A DNA stretch of 64,000 bases from contig CBDESR010000005.1 in the NCBI GenBank assembly GCA_965242615.1, positions 186,001-250,000 of the forward strand, given 5' to 3'. This stretch comes from CBDBCU01 sp965242615 (GTDB lineage: Bacteria; Chloroflexota; Dehalococcoidia; Lucifugimonadales; UBA3495). Under the pieces are notes generated by a model. It had not been told where the DNA came from. It made no database searches and worked only from the letters and a program-made list of their open reading frames with translations. The position numbers and the translations under genes were made by a program. Below are positions 17,317 to 25,806 of the stretch, in pieces. How positions within the stretch are numbered: position 1 is the stretch's first letter; each line of letters opens with the position of its first letter.

Positions 17317-17361
17317 ATAGGCCCGGGAGCCGGCACGGCCGGAGCTTGGGCCTATTTCTTT
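17317..17361 (+). terminator. intrinsic terminator after rny
   Basis: Outer stem ATAGGCCC / GGGCCTAT (17317-17324 with 17348-17355) enclosing a smaller GCCGG hairpin, followed by TTCTTT. It would separate rny transcription at least partly from ymdB. Confidence 0.55.
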
Positions 17362-17478
17362 ATCCGGCAGCCGATAAATCGTGCCGGGCTACGGGAAAGA
17401 TGGTTCGGCATTAACGGCACAACCCCGGTCGGTTTAGCGGCCGCGTTGCGGTCGCTTTAACCGGAAAGGAAACCGGCT

Positions 17479-18252
17479 TTGCGTATTTTGATGATTGGGG
17501 ATGTGGTGGGACAGCCGGGACGGCGGGCGGTGAGCCGGCTGCTGCCGGGGCTGCGCCAGGAGTTGGGGCTGGATTTGGTCATCGCCAACGGAGAGAATGC
17601 CGCCGGCGGTTATGGCATTACCCCGGATACCGCCGAGGAATTGCTGCACGGCGGAGTGGACATCCTGACTTCGGGCAATCATATCTGGGACCAGAAGGAA
17701 ATTATCCCGCAACTGGATGAGGGATTGCCCTTGCTGCGGCCGGCCAACTACCCGGCGGCGCCGGGCCGGGGCTACTTGATTCAGGATGGGGTGATGGTAT
17801 TGAACCTGATGGGGCGGCTGTTTATGCCGACTTTGGATTGCCCCTTTCGGGCGGCGAACCGAGCGTTGGCAGAGGTTCAAGAGCAAGGGGAGGCACCGTC
17901 AGTAGTTATTGTGGATTTTCACGCCGAGGCTACTTCGGAGAAGCAGGCTTTGGGCTGGTATCTGGACGGGCGGGTTAGCGCGGTTATCGGCACCCATACT
18001 CATGTGGGGACGGTGGACGCCCGGATTTTGCCCAAAGGCACGGCGTATTTAACGGATGTGGGGATGGCCGGGCCGGTCAATTCGGTTATCGGGAGCGATG
18101 CCAATGCGGTTATTGACCGCTTTCTGACCGGGATGCCGCAGCGGGCGACGGTGGCCGGGGGGCCGGCGCTGCTTAATGCGGTAATGGTGGAAGTGAACCC
18201 GGAGACCGGGCAAGCCCTTTCAATTCAGCGTATTGACCGGAGAGTAGAATAG
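17479..18252 (+). CDS. ymdB: YmdB-family metallophosphoesterase
   Basis: A 257-residue TIGR00282-type calcineurin-like phosphodiesterase; relatives hydrolyse 2',3'- or 3',5'-cyclic nucleotides and influence RNA decay and biofilm formation. Di-metal ligands are seen in MIGDVVGQPGR (D8), ANGENAAGG (N near 36, E near 37), SGNHIWDQ (N near 66, H near 67), VDFHAEATSEK and GTHTHVGT. The TTG start lies eight bases after AAAGGA. It begins a tightly packed set, with the PHP gene two bases downstream. Confidence 0.95.
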   Translation: MRILMIGDVVGQPGRRAVSRLLPGLRQELGLDLVIANGENAAGGYGITPDTAEELLHGGVDILTSGNHIWDQKEIIPQLDEGLPLLRPANYPAAPGRGYLIQDGVMVLNLMGRLFMPTLDCPFRAANRALAEVQEQGEAPSVVIVDFHAEATSEKQALGWYLDGRVSAVIGTHTHVGTVDARILPKGTAYLTDVGMAGPVNSVIGSDANAVIDRFLTGMPQRATVAGGPALLNAVMVEVNPETGQALSIQRIDRRVE

Positions 18253-18254
18253 TT

Positions 18255-19121
18255 ATGGCGGCAACGGTGGACTTGCATTTGCATACGCGGGCGTCGGACG
18301 GGCGGCTGTCGCCGACGGAGTTGGTGGATTTGGTAGCGGCCCGGGGGGTTAAGGTGGCGGCCATATCCGACCATGACACTACTGAGGGGCTGGCCGAGGC
18401 ATATCGGGCGGTGGCGGCCTATCCCGACTTGGAGCTGATTCCGGCCATTGAGCTGAGCGCGGATACCGATACGCCCTCCGAGGAAGCGCATATCCTGGGC
18501 TACTATCTGCAATATGAGGATCGGGAGTTTCAGGACATCTTGGGCGGCTTTCGGCTGGGACGATTGGAACGCGGCCGGGCAATGGTGGAGCGGCTGGCCG
18601 AATTGGGGCTGCCGGTGGCGTGGGAACGGGTGCAGGAAATTGCCGGGGATGGGGCGGTAGGCCGCCCGCATATTGCCCTGGCTTTGGTGGAACAGGGCTA
18701 TTTCAAGGAGCCGAAGGATGCTTTTGCGGAATATCTGGGCAACCGGGGGTTGGCTTATGTGGAACGGCGCAAGATGACGCCGGAGCAGGCGGTGGCAATG
18801 CTGGCTAAAGTGGGGGCGCCGGCGGTGCTGGCCCATCCCTATACGCTGGCTGGGCCGGAGAAACTGGAGCCGCGGCTAATGGAGTTGAAGGCGGCGGGTT
18901 TGGCCGGTATGGAGGTGCATTACGCCGAATATAACCGGGAGCAGGTAGCGCATTTGCGGGAAATTGCCCGGCGGCTGGATTTGGTGCCTTGCGGCGGCAG
19001 CGATTATCACGCTTTGGGCAACAGCGGGGAGCGTCTGCCGGGGACGGATGGGCCGCCGATGGAGTCGGTAGAGCGGTTGGCGGAGTTGGCCGGCAAACTG
19101 GCGGCGGCGCGGGCCGGTTAG
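18255..19121 (+). CDS. PHP-domain phosphoesterase (TrpH/RNase AM-like)
   Basis: A 288-residue PHP phosphatase of the TrpH/YciV type, known as 3',5'-nucleoside bisphosphate phosphatase that can also trim 5' ends of RNA. Metal-binding motifs are DLHLHTRASDG (residues 6-16), ISDHDTTEG near 36, the conserved Glu in IPAIELSAD near 64, AHPYTLAG near 192 and GGSDYHA near 250, which together complete the trinuclear site. It follows ymdB by two bases, so the two phosphoesterases are probably co-translated and may act together in RNA turnover. Confidence 0.93.
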   Translation: MAATVDLHLHTRASDGRLSPTELVDLVAARGVKVAAISDHDTTEGLAEAYRAVAAYPDLELIPAIELSADTDTPSEEAHILGYYLQYEDREFQDILGGFRLGRLERGRAMVERLAELGLPVAWERVQEIAGDGAVGRPHIALALVEQGYFKEPKDAFAEYLGNRGLAYVERRKMTPEQAVAMLAKVGAPAVLAHPYTLAGPEKLEPRLMELKAAGLAGMEVHYAEYNREQVAHLREIARRLDLVPCGGSDYHALGNSGERLPGTDGPPMESVERLAELAGKLAAARAG

Positions 19122-19134
19122 CAGCGGCGCGGCG

Positions 19135-19884
19135 ATGGCTTGGGAACTGGCGGGGCTTTACCTCTATTCCTATTTGATCGGGGCGATGCCGACGACATAT
19201 CTGTTGGCGCGGCTGGGGCGGGGGATTGACCTGCGGGAGTACGGCAGCGGGAATGTGGGCGGGTCGAATTTGCTGCGGCAGATGGGGCGGAAGTGGCTGA
19301 TTCCCGCTTTGGTACTGGATTTCGGCTTTAAGGGGGTGTCGCCGTCGTTGCTGGCTTTTTACCTGCTGCCGGCGGGGATGCCGTGGCCGCTGCTGCTGGC
19401 GGGGCCGCTGCTGGCGTTGGCGGGCAACAACTGGTCGGTGTTTCTGCGGTTTCAGGGCGGGCGGGGGATTCTGGTGGTGTGCGGGATGCTGCTGTCGCTG
19501 ATACCACTGCTGTTTGCGGTGGCACTGGCTTTGTATCTGGTGGGCTGGCGGACAACGCGGAGTTCCGGGGTTTGGGTGCTGATTGCGCTATGCCTGTTGC
19601 CGTTGCTGGCGTTGCTGCCGATTCCGCTGCTGGCGGCGGGTTGGCCGGAATTACTGGCGTATTTGACGGGGGGAACTTTGCCGGCTGCGGCGGCCGGGCC
19701 GGTAGTGGTCAGTTGGTACTGTCTGGCGATTCTGGGGCTGGTGGTGGTGAAACGGCTGGTGTCTAACTCGCTGGCATTTCCGGAGGGTTTGCCGCGGCGG
19801 CGGGCGTTGTTCAACCGGCTGTTCCGGGACCGGGATGTGGATGACCGGGAGGATTGGCTGGCGCGGGCGCCGGGCGGGTCTTAA
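19135..19884 (+). CDS. plsY: PlsY-like glycerol-3-phosphate acyltransferase
   Basis: A 249-residue polytopic membrane protein of the PlsY family, which acylates glycerol 3-phosphate from acyl-phosphate to make lysophosphatidate. Motif 1 (SYLIGAMPTTYLLAR), motif 2 (YGSGNVGGSN) and motif 3 (FLRFQGGRGI) are all recognisable. In motif 3 the usual LGHxxSVFL reads AGNNWSVFL, so the His is Asn. It also has a polar C-terminal tail of about 35 residues ending in charged DRDVDDRED, longer than typical PlsY. Either a divergent main enzyme or a paralogue. Confidence 0.82.
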   Translation: MAWELAGLYLYSYLIGAMPTTYLLARLGRGIDLREYGSGNVGGSNLLRQMGRKWLIPALVLDFGFKGVSPSLLAFYLLPAGMPWPLLLAGPLLALAGNNWSVFLRFQGGRGILVVCGMLLSLIPLLFAVALALYLVGWRTTRSSGVWVLIALCLLPLLALLPIPLLAAGWPELLAYLTGGTLPAAAAGPVVVSWYCLAILGLVVVKRLVSNSLAFPEGLPRRRALFNRLFRDRDVDDREDWLARAPGGS

Positions 19885-19907
19885 AGGAAAGATTGGAGAG
19901 GGAAGTA

Positions 19908-20462
19908 ATGGCAATGGAACCGCCGGAATCGGCCGGGGCCGCTGCGGGCAACGCGGCGGCGACCTGTTACTGGCATCCGGAGATGGAGACGGGGCTGTCG
20001 TGCAGTCGCTGCGGCAAGAATATCTGCACTAACTGCCTGGTGCAGGCTCCGGTGGGTATCCGCTGCCGGGAGTGCGGGCGGGCGCAGCCGATGCCGACTT
20101 ATGATGTGCAGAGGACGCATTATGTCCGCGGGGTGGCGGCCGCCATCGCGTTGGCAATTGGCGGGGGGGCGCTTTGGGCGGTTCTGGATGTGGTAGCGCT
20201 TGGGCTGGGGGCATTGGGCCTGATTTCCGGTATGCTGGCGGTTCCCTTTGGCTATGGTGTCGGGGACATTATCAGCCGGGCGGTCAACCGCAAGCGCAAT
20301 GTGACGCTTTCCTACATCGCCGCCTTGACGGTTATCGCCGGTTTCCTGCTCAGCCGGCTAATCCACATTGTCATCGGTTCCGGAGTCGGTTTTGACTTTG
20401 TGTGGACGATCCTTTTTGTGGCCGGCGGCTGTTACCTGGCTTGGCAACGGCTGCGGCATTAG
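19908..20462 (+). CDS. B-box-type zinc-finger membrane protein
   Basis: A 184-residue protein. Residues 19-60 hold a compact Cys/His cluster (CYWHPE, CSRCGKNIC, CLVQAPVG, CRECGR) like the B-box/rhomboid-associated zinc ribbon, followed by a short linker and four membrane segments about 75-180. The zinc domain faces the cytoplasm by the positive-inside pattern. Such proteins are common in Chloroflexota and Actinobacteria without known function. The start is an ATG after GAGAGGGAAG. Its last four bases overlap the convergent recX gene. Confidence 0.75.
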   Translation: MAMEPPESAGAAAGNAAATCYWHPEMETGLSCSRCGKNICTNCLVQAPVGIRCRECGRAQPMPTYDVQRTHYVRGVAAAIALAIGGGALWAVLDVVALGLGALGLISGMLAVPFGYGVGDIISRAVNRKRNVTLSYIAALTVIAGFLLSRLIHIVIGSGVGFDFVWTILFVAGGCYLAWQRLRH

Positions 20463-20947
20463 TCGGCGGCGGTTTCCGTCCACAACTGGTTGACGGTGGC
20501 GGTGATTACCGAATAGTCGAAGCCGCGGCGTTGCAGCAGGCCGCTCACTTTGCGGCGGAATTGTTCGGCGTCGACGCCTTTGGCCAAGAGGCGGGCGGCC
20601 GGTTTGACGGCGGCCTTGTAGGCGTTAGCCGGAGCGTCAAAGCCCTCTAATGCTTCCGCGATAACTTCCCGGTCAACTCCCAATTGACGCAGTTCCTGCT
20701 GCAAGGCGCGCTGGCCGCGGGGCTTGCGCTGCTCCCGGCCGCGCCGCCAAAGTTGGGCAAAGGCGGCATCATCCAAATAGTTATGCTCTTGCAGGAACTG
20801 AATTACCCGGTCAATGACCGGGGGCGGCCATTGACGGGCCAAGCGGCGGCGCACTTCGGCTACACTGCGGGGGCGGTAGGCGATGAAGCGCAGGGCGGCG
20901 TTAAGGGCGGCGGGATATTGGGCTTGGGGGTCGGCGGCGTCGAGCAT
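20459..20947 (-). CDS. recX: regulatory protein RecX
   Basis: A 162-residue RecX, a small helical-repeat protein that binds RecA filaments and limits strand exchange. The three tandem three-helix repeats are visible: RFIAYRPRSVAEVRRRL, LQEHNYLDDAAFAQLW and the later VSGLLQRRGFDYSVI. It lies 101 bases downstream of recA on the same strand, the classical arrangement, so a shared transcript is likely. Confidence 0.95.
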   Translation of the reverse strand: MLDAADPQAQYPAALNAALRFIAYRPRSVAEVRRRLARQWPPPVIDRVIQFLQEHNYLDDAAFAQLWRRGREQRKPRGQRALQQELRQLGVDREVIAEALEGFDAPANAYKAAVKPAARLLAKGVDAEQFRRKVSGLLQRRGFDYSVITATVNQLWTETAAD

Positions 20948-21048
20948 TGACAGCCTCGGATAAGGATGAAAGGGCGGGATAAAGGGGATGCCGGGTTGAC
21001 CGGTTTCCGATTTATCCCGCCACTTTATTTCTTGGATAGTTTCCTGGG

Positions 21049-22134
21049 TTATTCCGAGGCGGCTTGGGTATTCAGCCGAGCCAGGATGTCATCGGCGGAT
21101 TCCGGAGACGGGTCGGGCGGCGGCTCCGGCTGGCCGGCGATTTTACTACGGACGCGGGCTTCGATGGATTCGGCGATTTCCGGGTGCTGGGCGAGGAAGT
21201 CTTTGGAGTTTTCGCGGCCTTGGCCCAAGCGGGTTTCGCCGTAGGAGTAGAAGGCGCCGGACTTTTTGAGGATACCCTCGTTGACGCCGAGTTCGAGGAG
21301 GTCGCCCATTTTGCTGATGCCGCGGTTAAACATAATGTCGAATTCGGTAACCCGGAAGGGGGCGGCGACTTTGTTTTTGACGACGCGGGCGCGGACGCGG
21401 CTGCCGATAATTTCGGAGCCCTGCTTGATGGATTCGGTACGGCGGAGGTCGATGCGTACGGAGCTGTAGAATTTGAGGGCGCGGCCGCCGGGAGTTACTT
21501 CGGGGCTGCCGTAGCTGATGCCGATTTTTTCGCGGAGCTGGTTGATGAAAACTACGGCGGTGCGGGAGTGGTGGATGGTGGAGGTGAGTTTGCGGAGGGC
21601 TTGGGACATCAGCCGGGCTTGCAGTCCGACGTGGGTATCCCCCATATCCCCCTCGATTTCGGCTTGCGGCACCAAGGCGGCCACGCTGTCCACCACGATG
21701 GTATCCACGGCGCCGCTGCGAACCAACTGCTCAGTGATGTCAAGGGCCTGCTCACCGCTGTCGGGCTGGGAGATGAGCAGGTCTTGCAAGTCGAGGCCGC
21801 AGTTGGTGGCGTAGGCGGGGTCGAAGGCGTGTTCGGCGTCGACGTAGGCGGCGATGCCGCCGGCTTTCTGGGTTTCAGCCATGATGTGGATGGCGAGGGT
21901 GGACTTGCCGGCGGATTCGGAGCCATAGACTTCGGTGACGCGGCCGCGAGGGACGCCGCCGGCGCCGAGGGCGATGTCGAGGGCGAGGGAGCCGGTGGGG
22001 ATAACCTCGGTGCTGAGCCGTTGGGCGGCTTCCTCGCCGAGGCGCATCACCGCGCCTTTGCCGTGGTCTTTTTCGATGCGGCCGAGGGCGATTTCGAGGG
22101 CGGCCAGTTTGTCCTGTTTCCCGTCAGTAGGCAT
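21049..22134 (-). CDS. recA: recombinase RecA
   Basis: A 361-residue RecA, the ATP-dependent strand-exchange protein of homologous recombination and SOS signalling. Walker A is GSESAGKST, the L1/L2 region contains INQLREKIGISYGSPEVTPGG (partly quoted) and the MAW-type region is intact; there is no intein. It starts MPTDGKQDK with AAGGAGAG eight bases upstream. No canonical LexA box of the Gram-positive type was found in the 90 bases upstream, so SOS control is not evident from sequence. It is followed by recX. Confidence 0.99.
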   Translation of the reverse strand: MPTDGKQDKLAALEIALGRIEKDHGKGAVMRLGEEAAQRLSTEVIPTGSLALDIALGAGGVPRGRVTEVYGSESAGKSTLAIHIMAETQKAGGIAAYVDAEHAFDPAYATNCGLDLQDLLISQPDSGEQALDITEQLVRSGAVDTIVVDSVAALVPQAEIEGDMGDTHVGLQARLMSQALRKLTSTIHHSRTAVVFINQLREKIGISYGSPEVTPGGRALKFYSSVRIDLRRTESIKQGSEIIGSRVRARVVKNKVAAPFRVTEFDIMFNRGISKMGDLLELGVNEGILKKSGAFYSYGETRLGQGRENSKDFLAQHPEIAESIEARVRSKIAGQPEPPPDPSPESADDILARLNTQAASE

Positions 22135-22272
22135 AATTTATTCTCTCCTTGCGTTTATGCCTTCAGGCTAACATAGCCGGCCGGGGCGGCGCAAGGGGGT
22201 AAGCGTCACAAATTGAAAATTTGTTCAGGATTGATTCCGGGCAGGGCGCACGGCCCCAAGGGGCTAGAAGTC

Positions 22273-22503
22273 TCAATAGCCGCCTTTGTAGCCGATGGTG
22301 ACTTCGCCGTTGTTGACGATGACCGGGGTTATCCGCTCGCCGTTGGTCAGCTCCAGCAGGGCGGGAATGTGGTCGGGCTGTTTGGCGAGGTCAATTTCGG
22401 TGTAGGGGGTTTTGCTGCGGCGGTAGTCCATTTTGGCGGCGGCGGAAAAGGAGCAATCGGGGTGGGTGTAGATAACGATGTTGGGGGCGGTTTCGGTGGT
22501 CAT
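22273..22503 (-). CDS. small glutaredoxin-like protein (UXX-star type, Cys form)
   Basis: A 76-residue thioredoxin-fold protein with the redox motif HPDCSFS, ending ITPVIVNNGEVTIGYKGGY, which matches cis-Pro TPVI and the GG pocket of glutaredoxins. The CxxS motif and very short size fit the UXX-star family, in which some members carry selenocysteine at the position of this Cys; here it is an ordinary TGC codon. The ATG at 22503 is preferred because GGAG lies eight bases before it; another ATG six codons upstream exists. Single gene, upstream of nothing on its strand but recA after 138 bases. Confidence 0.75.
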   Translation of the reverse strand: MTTETAPNIVIYTHPDCSFSAAAKMDYRRSKTPYTEIDLAKQPDHIPALLELTNGERITPVIVNNGEVTIGYKGGY

Positions 22504-22647
22504 GGCAAGCTCCGGTGACATAAGGTTGGGGTCTGGTCGCGCGGCGTATTGTAGGGGATTGGGGCGGATTGTTCAATGGCGGGTGATGGGCCGGAATTTT
22601 CAACACCGGTTGGCCGTGATGTTGATAATATCGCGTCAGACTGATTA

Positions 22648-22676
22648 TTGACTATATCGGCTTACCGGGATAAACT
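22648..22676 (+). promoter_or_regulatory. promoter of the NYN-LOTUS gene
   Basis: TTGACT and TAAACT separated by 17 bases, about 50 bases upstream of the ATT start proposed below. An in-frame stop at 22678-22680 bounds the frame here, so translation must begin after this point. Confidence 0.5.
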
Positions 22677-22725
22677 TTAAGCCAGTAACCGCCAGCCCCA
22701 TACGGACAGCAGCAGGAGACGGGAT

Positions 22726-24333
22726 ATTATCGTAACCGCAAACGGTTCCCCACAATACGGCGACGACGTCGCCCTCTTTATCGACTGGGAAAACTTCAAG
22801 ATTAGCCTGGCCACCGGCAATCGCAATCCCAATGTTACCGCCCTCAAAGAGGAAGTTTCCCATCACGGCCGGGTGGTAGTGGCCAAGGCTTACGCTGACT
22901 GGGTAACCCGGTCGCCGGAACTGCGCGGGGCCAGTCAGTTCATCAACGACCCGCCGGCCTTGTATGCGGCCGGCATCGAGCCGGTGTATGTCCCGACGCG
23001 GCTGCCGGTCAGCGGCCTGTCCTCCAACACCCGCACCTTCCGGGTGAAAAACAGCGTGGATGTCAAGATGACCGCCGACTGTATCGAGTGCGCCCACTCT
23101 TACCCCAACATCGGCACCTATGTGCTGGTGTCCGGCGATTCGGACTTCATCCATGTCATCAACTCCCTGCGCTCCATTGGCAAGCACGTAATCATCATCG
23201 GGGTTTCCTGGAGCACTTCCCGGCGTCTGGCGGACCAGGTGGACGGGTTGATTCTCTACGACACCGATGTGGAGCCGGAAACCCGGCCCGCACCGACCCC
23301 GGCACCGCCGGCCCGTACCACCCGGGCCGCCGCCGGCCGCCAGCAGCAGTTAGCCGAAGTCATCCGGGTCATCGAGGATATTGTCCGCACCGAGCGGCAA
23401 GCCGGGCGGATGCCGCTGCTGACTTCCTTGAAACAACGGGTGATGCGCCGCATCCCCGGCTTCGACGAGAAAAAACTCGGCTTTTCCGGGTTCAAGAAAC
23501 TGATGCTCCATGTGGCTGACGCCGGCAATATCCAACTGGTAACCCACGGCTTGGTCGATTGGGTGCTGATGGCGGACGAGGCGGTCCCGGAGGAACACCA
23601 GTCCAGCGACAGCCCGGTCGAGGCGGTGGCTGCCGAGGAGGAAGTGGCGCCGGTGGCGGCAAGGGAAGCGGCACCGACCGAGGAAAGCCCGCTCTTTCCC
23701 GAGGACAATATGCCGCATGAACGGTATGAGCCGCCGCCGGCCGCCGCGCTGGAGCCGGCATTGGCCGAGTCCCTGGCGCAACTGGAACTGCCGCCGGGGC
23801 CGGAGGACGGGCTGGACGGGCGCCGGGTGATGGATGTAGTAATAATGGCCGATACCCTGGAACACCGGGAAGGGGTCAGCCATGTGGCATTTCGGTTCCT
23901 GGTTAATCAGATTTGCGGCGCGCTGGGCGAAGCTTTGGAAGCGGAACACCCGGAGATTTCGCAGCGTTGGGGCGACGGCATTTTTTCCCGCAACTATGTG
24001 TCCCTGCTGGTGCGGAGCCTGCGGAGCGCAGGGATGTTCCGGCACGGCACTCACATTGGCCGGGATGAGGAAACCGGCCGCCCTCGCCGCCGCCGCACCT
24101 TTAACCTGAGCCACGAACACCCGTTGGTGCAGCAGATCTTGGCCAGCCAGTGGGACGAGGCCGAAGCCGAAGCCGAAACGGCGGCCGAGGCCGGGGAGAA
24201 CGGCAACAGCAGCCGGCCGGTTGCGGATGACGAGATGGCGGCCAGTGGGGATGACGGGAATGACGCCGCGGCGACCCCGGAAACTGCGCCGGTGTCGGCG
24301 GTGAACCGGGTGATGCGGCTGTTTCGGGGGTAG
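22726..24333 (+). CDS. NYN-domain RNase-like protein with LOTUS/OST-HTH domains
   Basis: A 535-residue LabA/DUF88-like protein. The NYN (PIN-like) nuclease domain runs from about residue 14 to 175, with acidic residues in FIDWEN (D20), KNSVDVKMTAD (near 110-118) and SGDSDF (137-142). A LOTUS/OST-HTH RNA-binding domain follows at about 205-290, a second at about 345-450, separated by an acidic low-complexity linker. RNA processing or decay is the likely role. No ATG, GTG or TTG exists between the upstream stop and residue 50, which lies inside the domain; ATT is chosen because AGGAG sits seven bases upstream. Starting at GTG 22873 would delete the first catalytic strand. Confidence 0.8.
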   Translation: MIVTANGSPQYGDDVALFIDWENFKISLATGNRNPNVTALKEEVSHHGRVVVAKAYADWVTRSPELRGASQFINDPPALYAAGIEPVYVPTRLPVSGLSSNTRTFRVKNSVDVKMTADCIECAHSYPNIGTYVLVSGDSDFIHVINSLRSIGKHVIIIGVSWSTSRRLADQVDGLILYDTDVEPETRPAPTPAPPARTTRAAAGRQQQLAEVIRVIEDIVRTERQAGRMPLLTSLKQRVMRRIPGFDEKKLGFSGFKKLMLHVADAGNIQLVTHGLVDWVLMADEAVPEEHQSSDSPVEAVAAEEEVAPVAAREAAPTEESPLFPEDNMPHERYEPPPAAALEPALAESLAQLELPPGPEDGLDGRRVMDVVIMADTLEHREGVSHVAFRFLVNQICGALGEALEAEHPEISQRWGDGIFSRNYVSLLVRSLRSAGMFRHGTHIGRDEETGRPRRRRTFNLSHEHPLVQQILASQWDEAEAEAETAAEAGENGNSSRPVADDEMAASGDDGNDAAATPETAPVSAVNRVMRLFRG

Positions 24334-24390
24334 GCAAGGGGCGGCCCGGGACTACATTAAAAGGCACCATCCGAACCAGGAGGGATAGCT

Positions 24391-24603
24391 ATGGTTGCCA
24401 AAAAGCAAAATCTGGGGGAAGTTGCCATCCCGGAGGGAACTGCCCGGGTCGAGGCAGTGGAGAAGGTCGCGGTGGAGACCCCGGCGGCTGAGCATGGGCA
24501 GAAGTTGACGGTGGCGGAAGCCATTGCTTGGCTGAGGACTTTGCCCTTGCCGCCGGAAGGGGACTGCACCGAGCTAGTGCGGGAAATGCGGGATGCCCGG
24601 TAG
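24391..24603 (+). CDS. antitoxin of a PIN-toxin module
   Basis: A 70-residue charged protein (MVAKKQNLGEV...) with no hydrophobic segment, encoded immediately before a PIN toxin whose start codon lies inside its 3' end (11-base overlap). Size, order and overlap identify it as the antitoxin. The N-terminal half is disordered-looking; KLTVAEAIAWLRTLPLP at about 41-57 may form the toxin-binding helix. AGGAGGG precedes the ATG. No DNA-binding fold could be named. Confidence 0.65.
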   Translation: MVAKKQNLGEVAIPEGTARVEAVEKVAVETPAAEHGQKLTVAEAIAWLRTLPLPPEGDCTELVREMRDAR

Positions 24604-24976
24604 AGTGGTTGACGCCTCCGTTCTAGGGGCGACATTCTTTATAGACCACCGCTACCAGGAAGCGGAGCGCCTCATAGCAGGCGCGGATTTGTTTGCGCCT
24701 ACCCTGCTCAACTACGAGATGGCTAATATAGCCGTCAAGAGAATTGAGCTTTTCCCGCAACGGCAAGAACTCATTTTAGAGTCCTTGCAAACATTCTTGC
24801 GGCTGAATATCCAGCTGCGGGATGTGGACTATCGGCAAGTAGTTGACTTGGCGGCGCTGACCGGGCTGACGGCTTATGACGCCAGCTATCTGTATGTTGC
24901 CCGGGAACTGAGCCTGCCCCTGATAACTTTTGATACCCAGCTGGCCAGGGTTGCGCGGATTTGGGGGAGCGGGTAA
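24593..24976 (+). CDS. VapC-type PIN-domain toxin
   Basis: A 127-residue PIN-domain ribonuclease. The four acidic positions of the active site are visible: D7 in RVVDASV, E in LLNYEMAN near 43, D in LTAYDASY near 99 and D in LITFDTQL near 116. VapC toxins cut tRNA or rRNA and are neutralised by the antitoxin encoded just upstream. This is the first of two PIN modules in tandem within 1.4 kb. Confidence 0.88.
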   Translation: MPGRVVDASVLGATFFIDHRYQEAERLIAGADLFAPTLLNYEMANIAVKRIELFPQRQELILESLQTFLRLNIQLRDVDYRQVVDLAALTGLTAYDASYLYVARELSLPLITFDTQLARVARIWGSG

Positions 24977-25080
24977 TCAGTTGGGCTTGGTTCAACCGGG
25001 CAATGCGCCTGTTTTTGCGGGTAGGCATTGCCCGACTCTACTCTAGTAGCATTGAATAGCTACATCATCGAGGTAAGTCT

Positions 25081-25359
25081 ATGGATACGGCAACCAGGCT
25101 CGAACTGTCCCAACCGTCGGACTTGGTTTCCAACTTGGCTTGGCTGAATGTCAACGGCCAACTGGTTCTGCCGGAGTCCCTGTTGGCGGATTTTCCCGAG
25201 GCAAAACTTTTTACGGCCGCCATTGCCGATGGGCGGATTGTGTTGACGCCCCTAACCACTTCTCCGGCGGAGGCTGATAACCTCCGCCGCCAGTTGGCGA
25301 AGCAGGGGGTAACGGAAACGGATGTAAAGGCTGCCATAGCTTGGGCTCGGGGCAAATAG
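25081..25359 (+). CDS. AbrB/VapB-like antitoxin
   Basis: A 92-residue protein with the swapped-hairpin style segment WLNVNGQLVLPESLLADFPEAK (only partly quoted as NGQLVLPESLL), which resembles AbrB/MazE-type DNA-binding antitoxins, then a helical C-terminus rich in Ala and Arg (AEADNLRRQLAKQGV) for toxin binding. GAGGTAAGTCT precedes the ATG. The toxin ATG directly follows the stop codon. Confidence 0.68.
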   Translation: MDTATRLELSQPSDLVSNLAWLNVNGQLVLPESLLADFPEAKLFTAAIADGRIVLTPLTTSPAEADNLRRQLAKQGVTETDVKAAIAWARGK

Positions 25360-25785
25360 ATGCCGCCATTGCGCGTTGTGCTGGATACCAACCTGCTGGT
25401 GTCGGCACTAGTTTTTGAGTCTGCCGCTATGACTTGGCTACGCCCGGCTTGGCAATCGGGCGATTTTGTGCCTTTGGTGAGCAGTGAAACCGTTGCGGAG
25501 CTGGATAGAGTTTTGCGCTATGACCGGTTCCGCATAAATCCCGCGTCAATTCCCAACTTGCTGGCCGACTACCTGCCTTGGTGTGAACGGGTTATAGCAG
25601 CCGAACCGCCGCCGGCGCCGGATTGCCGCGACCCTCGAGACCGCCCTTTTCTGGAGTTGGCATTGGCCGCCCAAGCCGACTTTCTGGCTACCGGAGACTC
25701 GGATTTGCTGGTTTTAACGCCGCTGTTTGCCATCCCGATTATCACGCCGGCGGCTTTGCGATTGCATTTGTACGCCGCCAATTAG
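25360..25785 (+). CDS. PIN-family toxin (TIGR00305 type)
   Basis: A 141-residue PIN toxin with VVLDTNLLVSAL at the N-terminus (D9), SSETVAELDRVL near 43, and the RDPRDRPFLELALAAQADFLATGDSDLL block near 85-113 that typifies this subfamily. It begins with no gap after its antitoxin. It differs from the neighbouring VapC in motif context, so the two modules are not simple duplicates. Confidence 0.88.
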   Translation: MPPLRVVLDTNLLVSALVFESAAMTWLRPAWQSGDFVPLVSSETVAELDRVLRYDRFRINPASIPNLLADYLPWCERVIAAEPPPAPDCRDPRDRPFLELALAAQADFLATGDSDLLVLTPLFAIPIITPAALRLHLYAAN

Positions 25786-25806
25786 CAATCCCGGATATTA
25801 CCCTCT

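Noticed and set aside
22135..22272. SOS box upstream of recA
   Set aside because: No palindrome matching the Gram-positive or proteobacterial LexA consensus was seen.
22873..24333. GTG at 22873 as the start of the NYN protein
   Set aside because: It would remove the FIDWEN strand with a catalytic Asp, and there is no ribosome binding site at proper distance.
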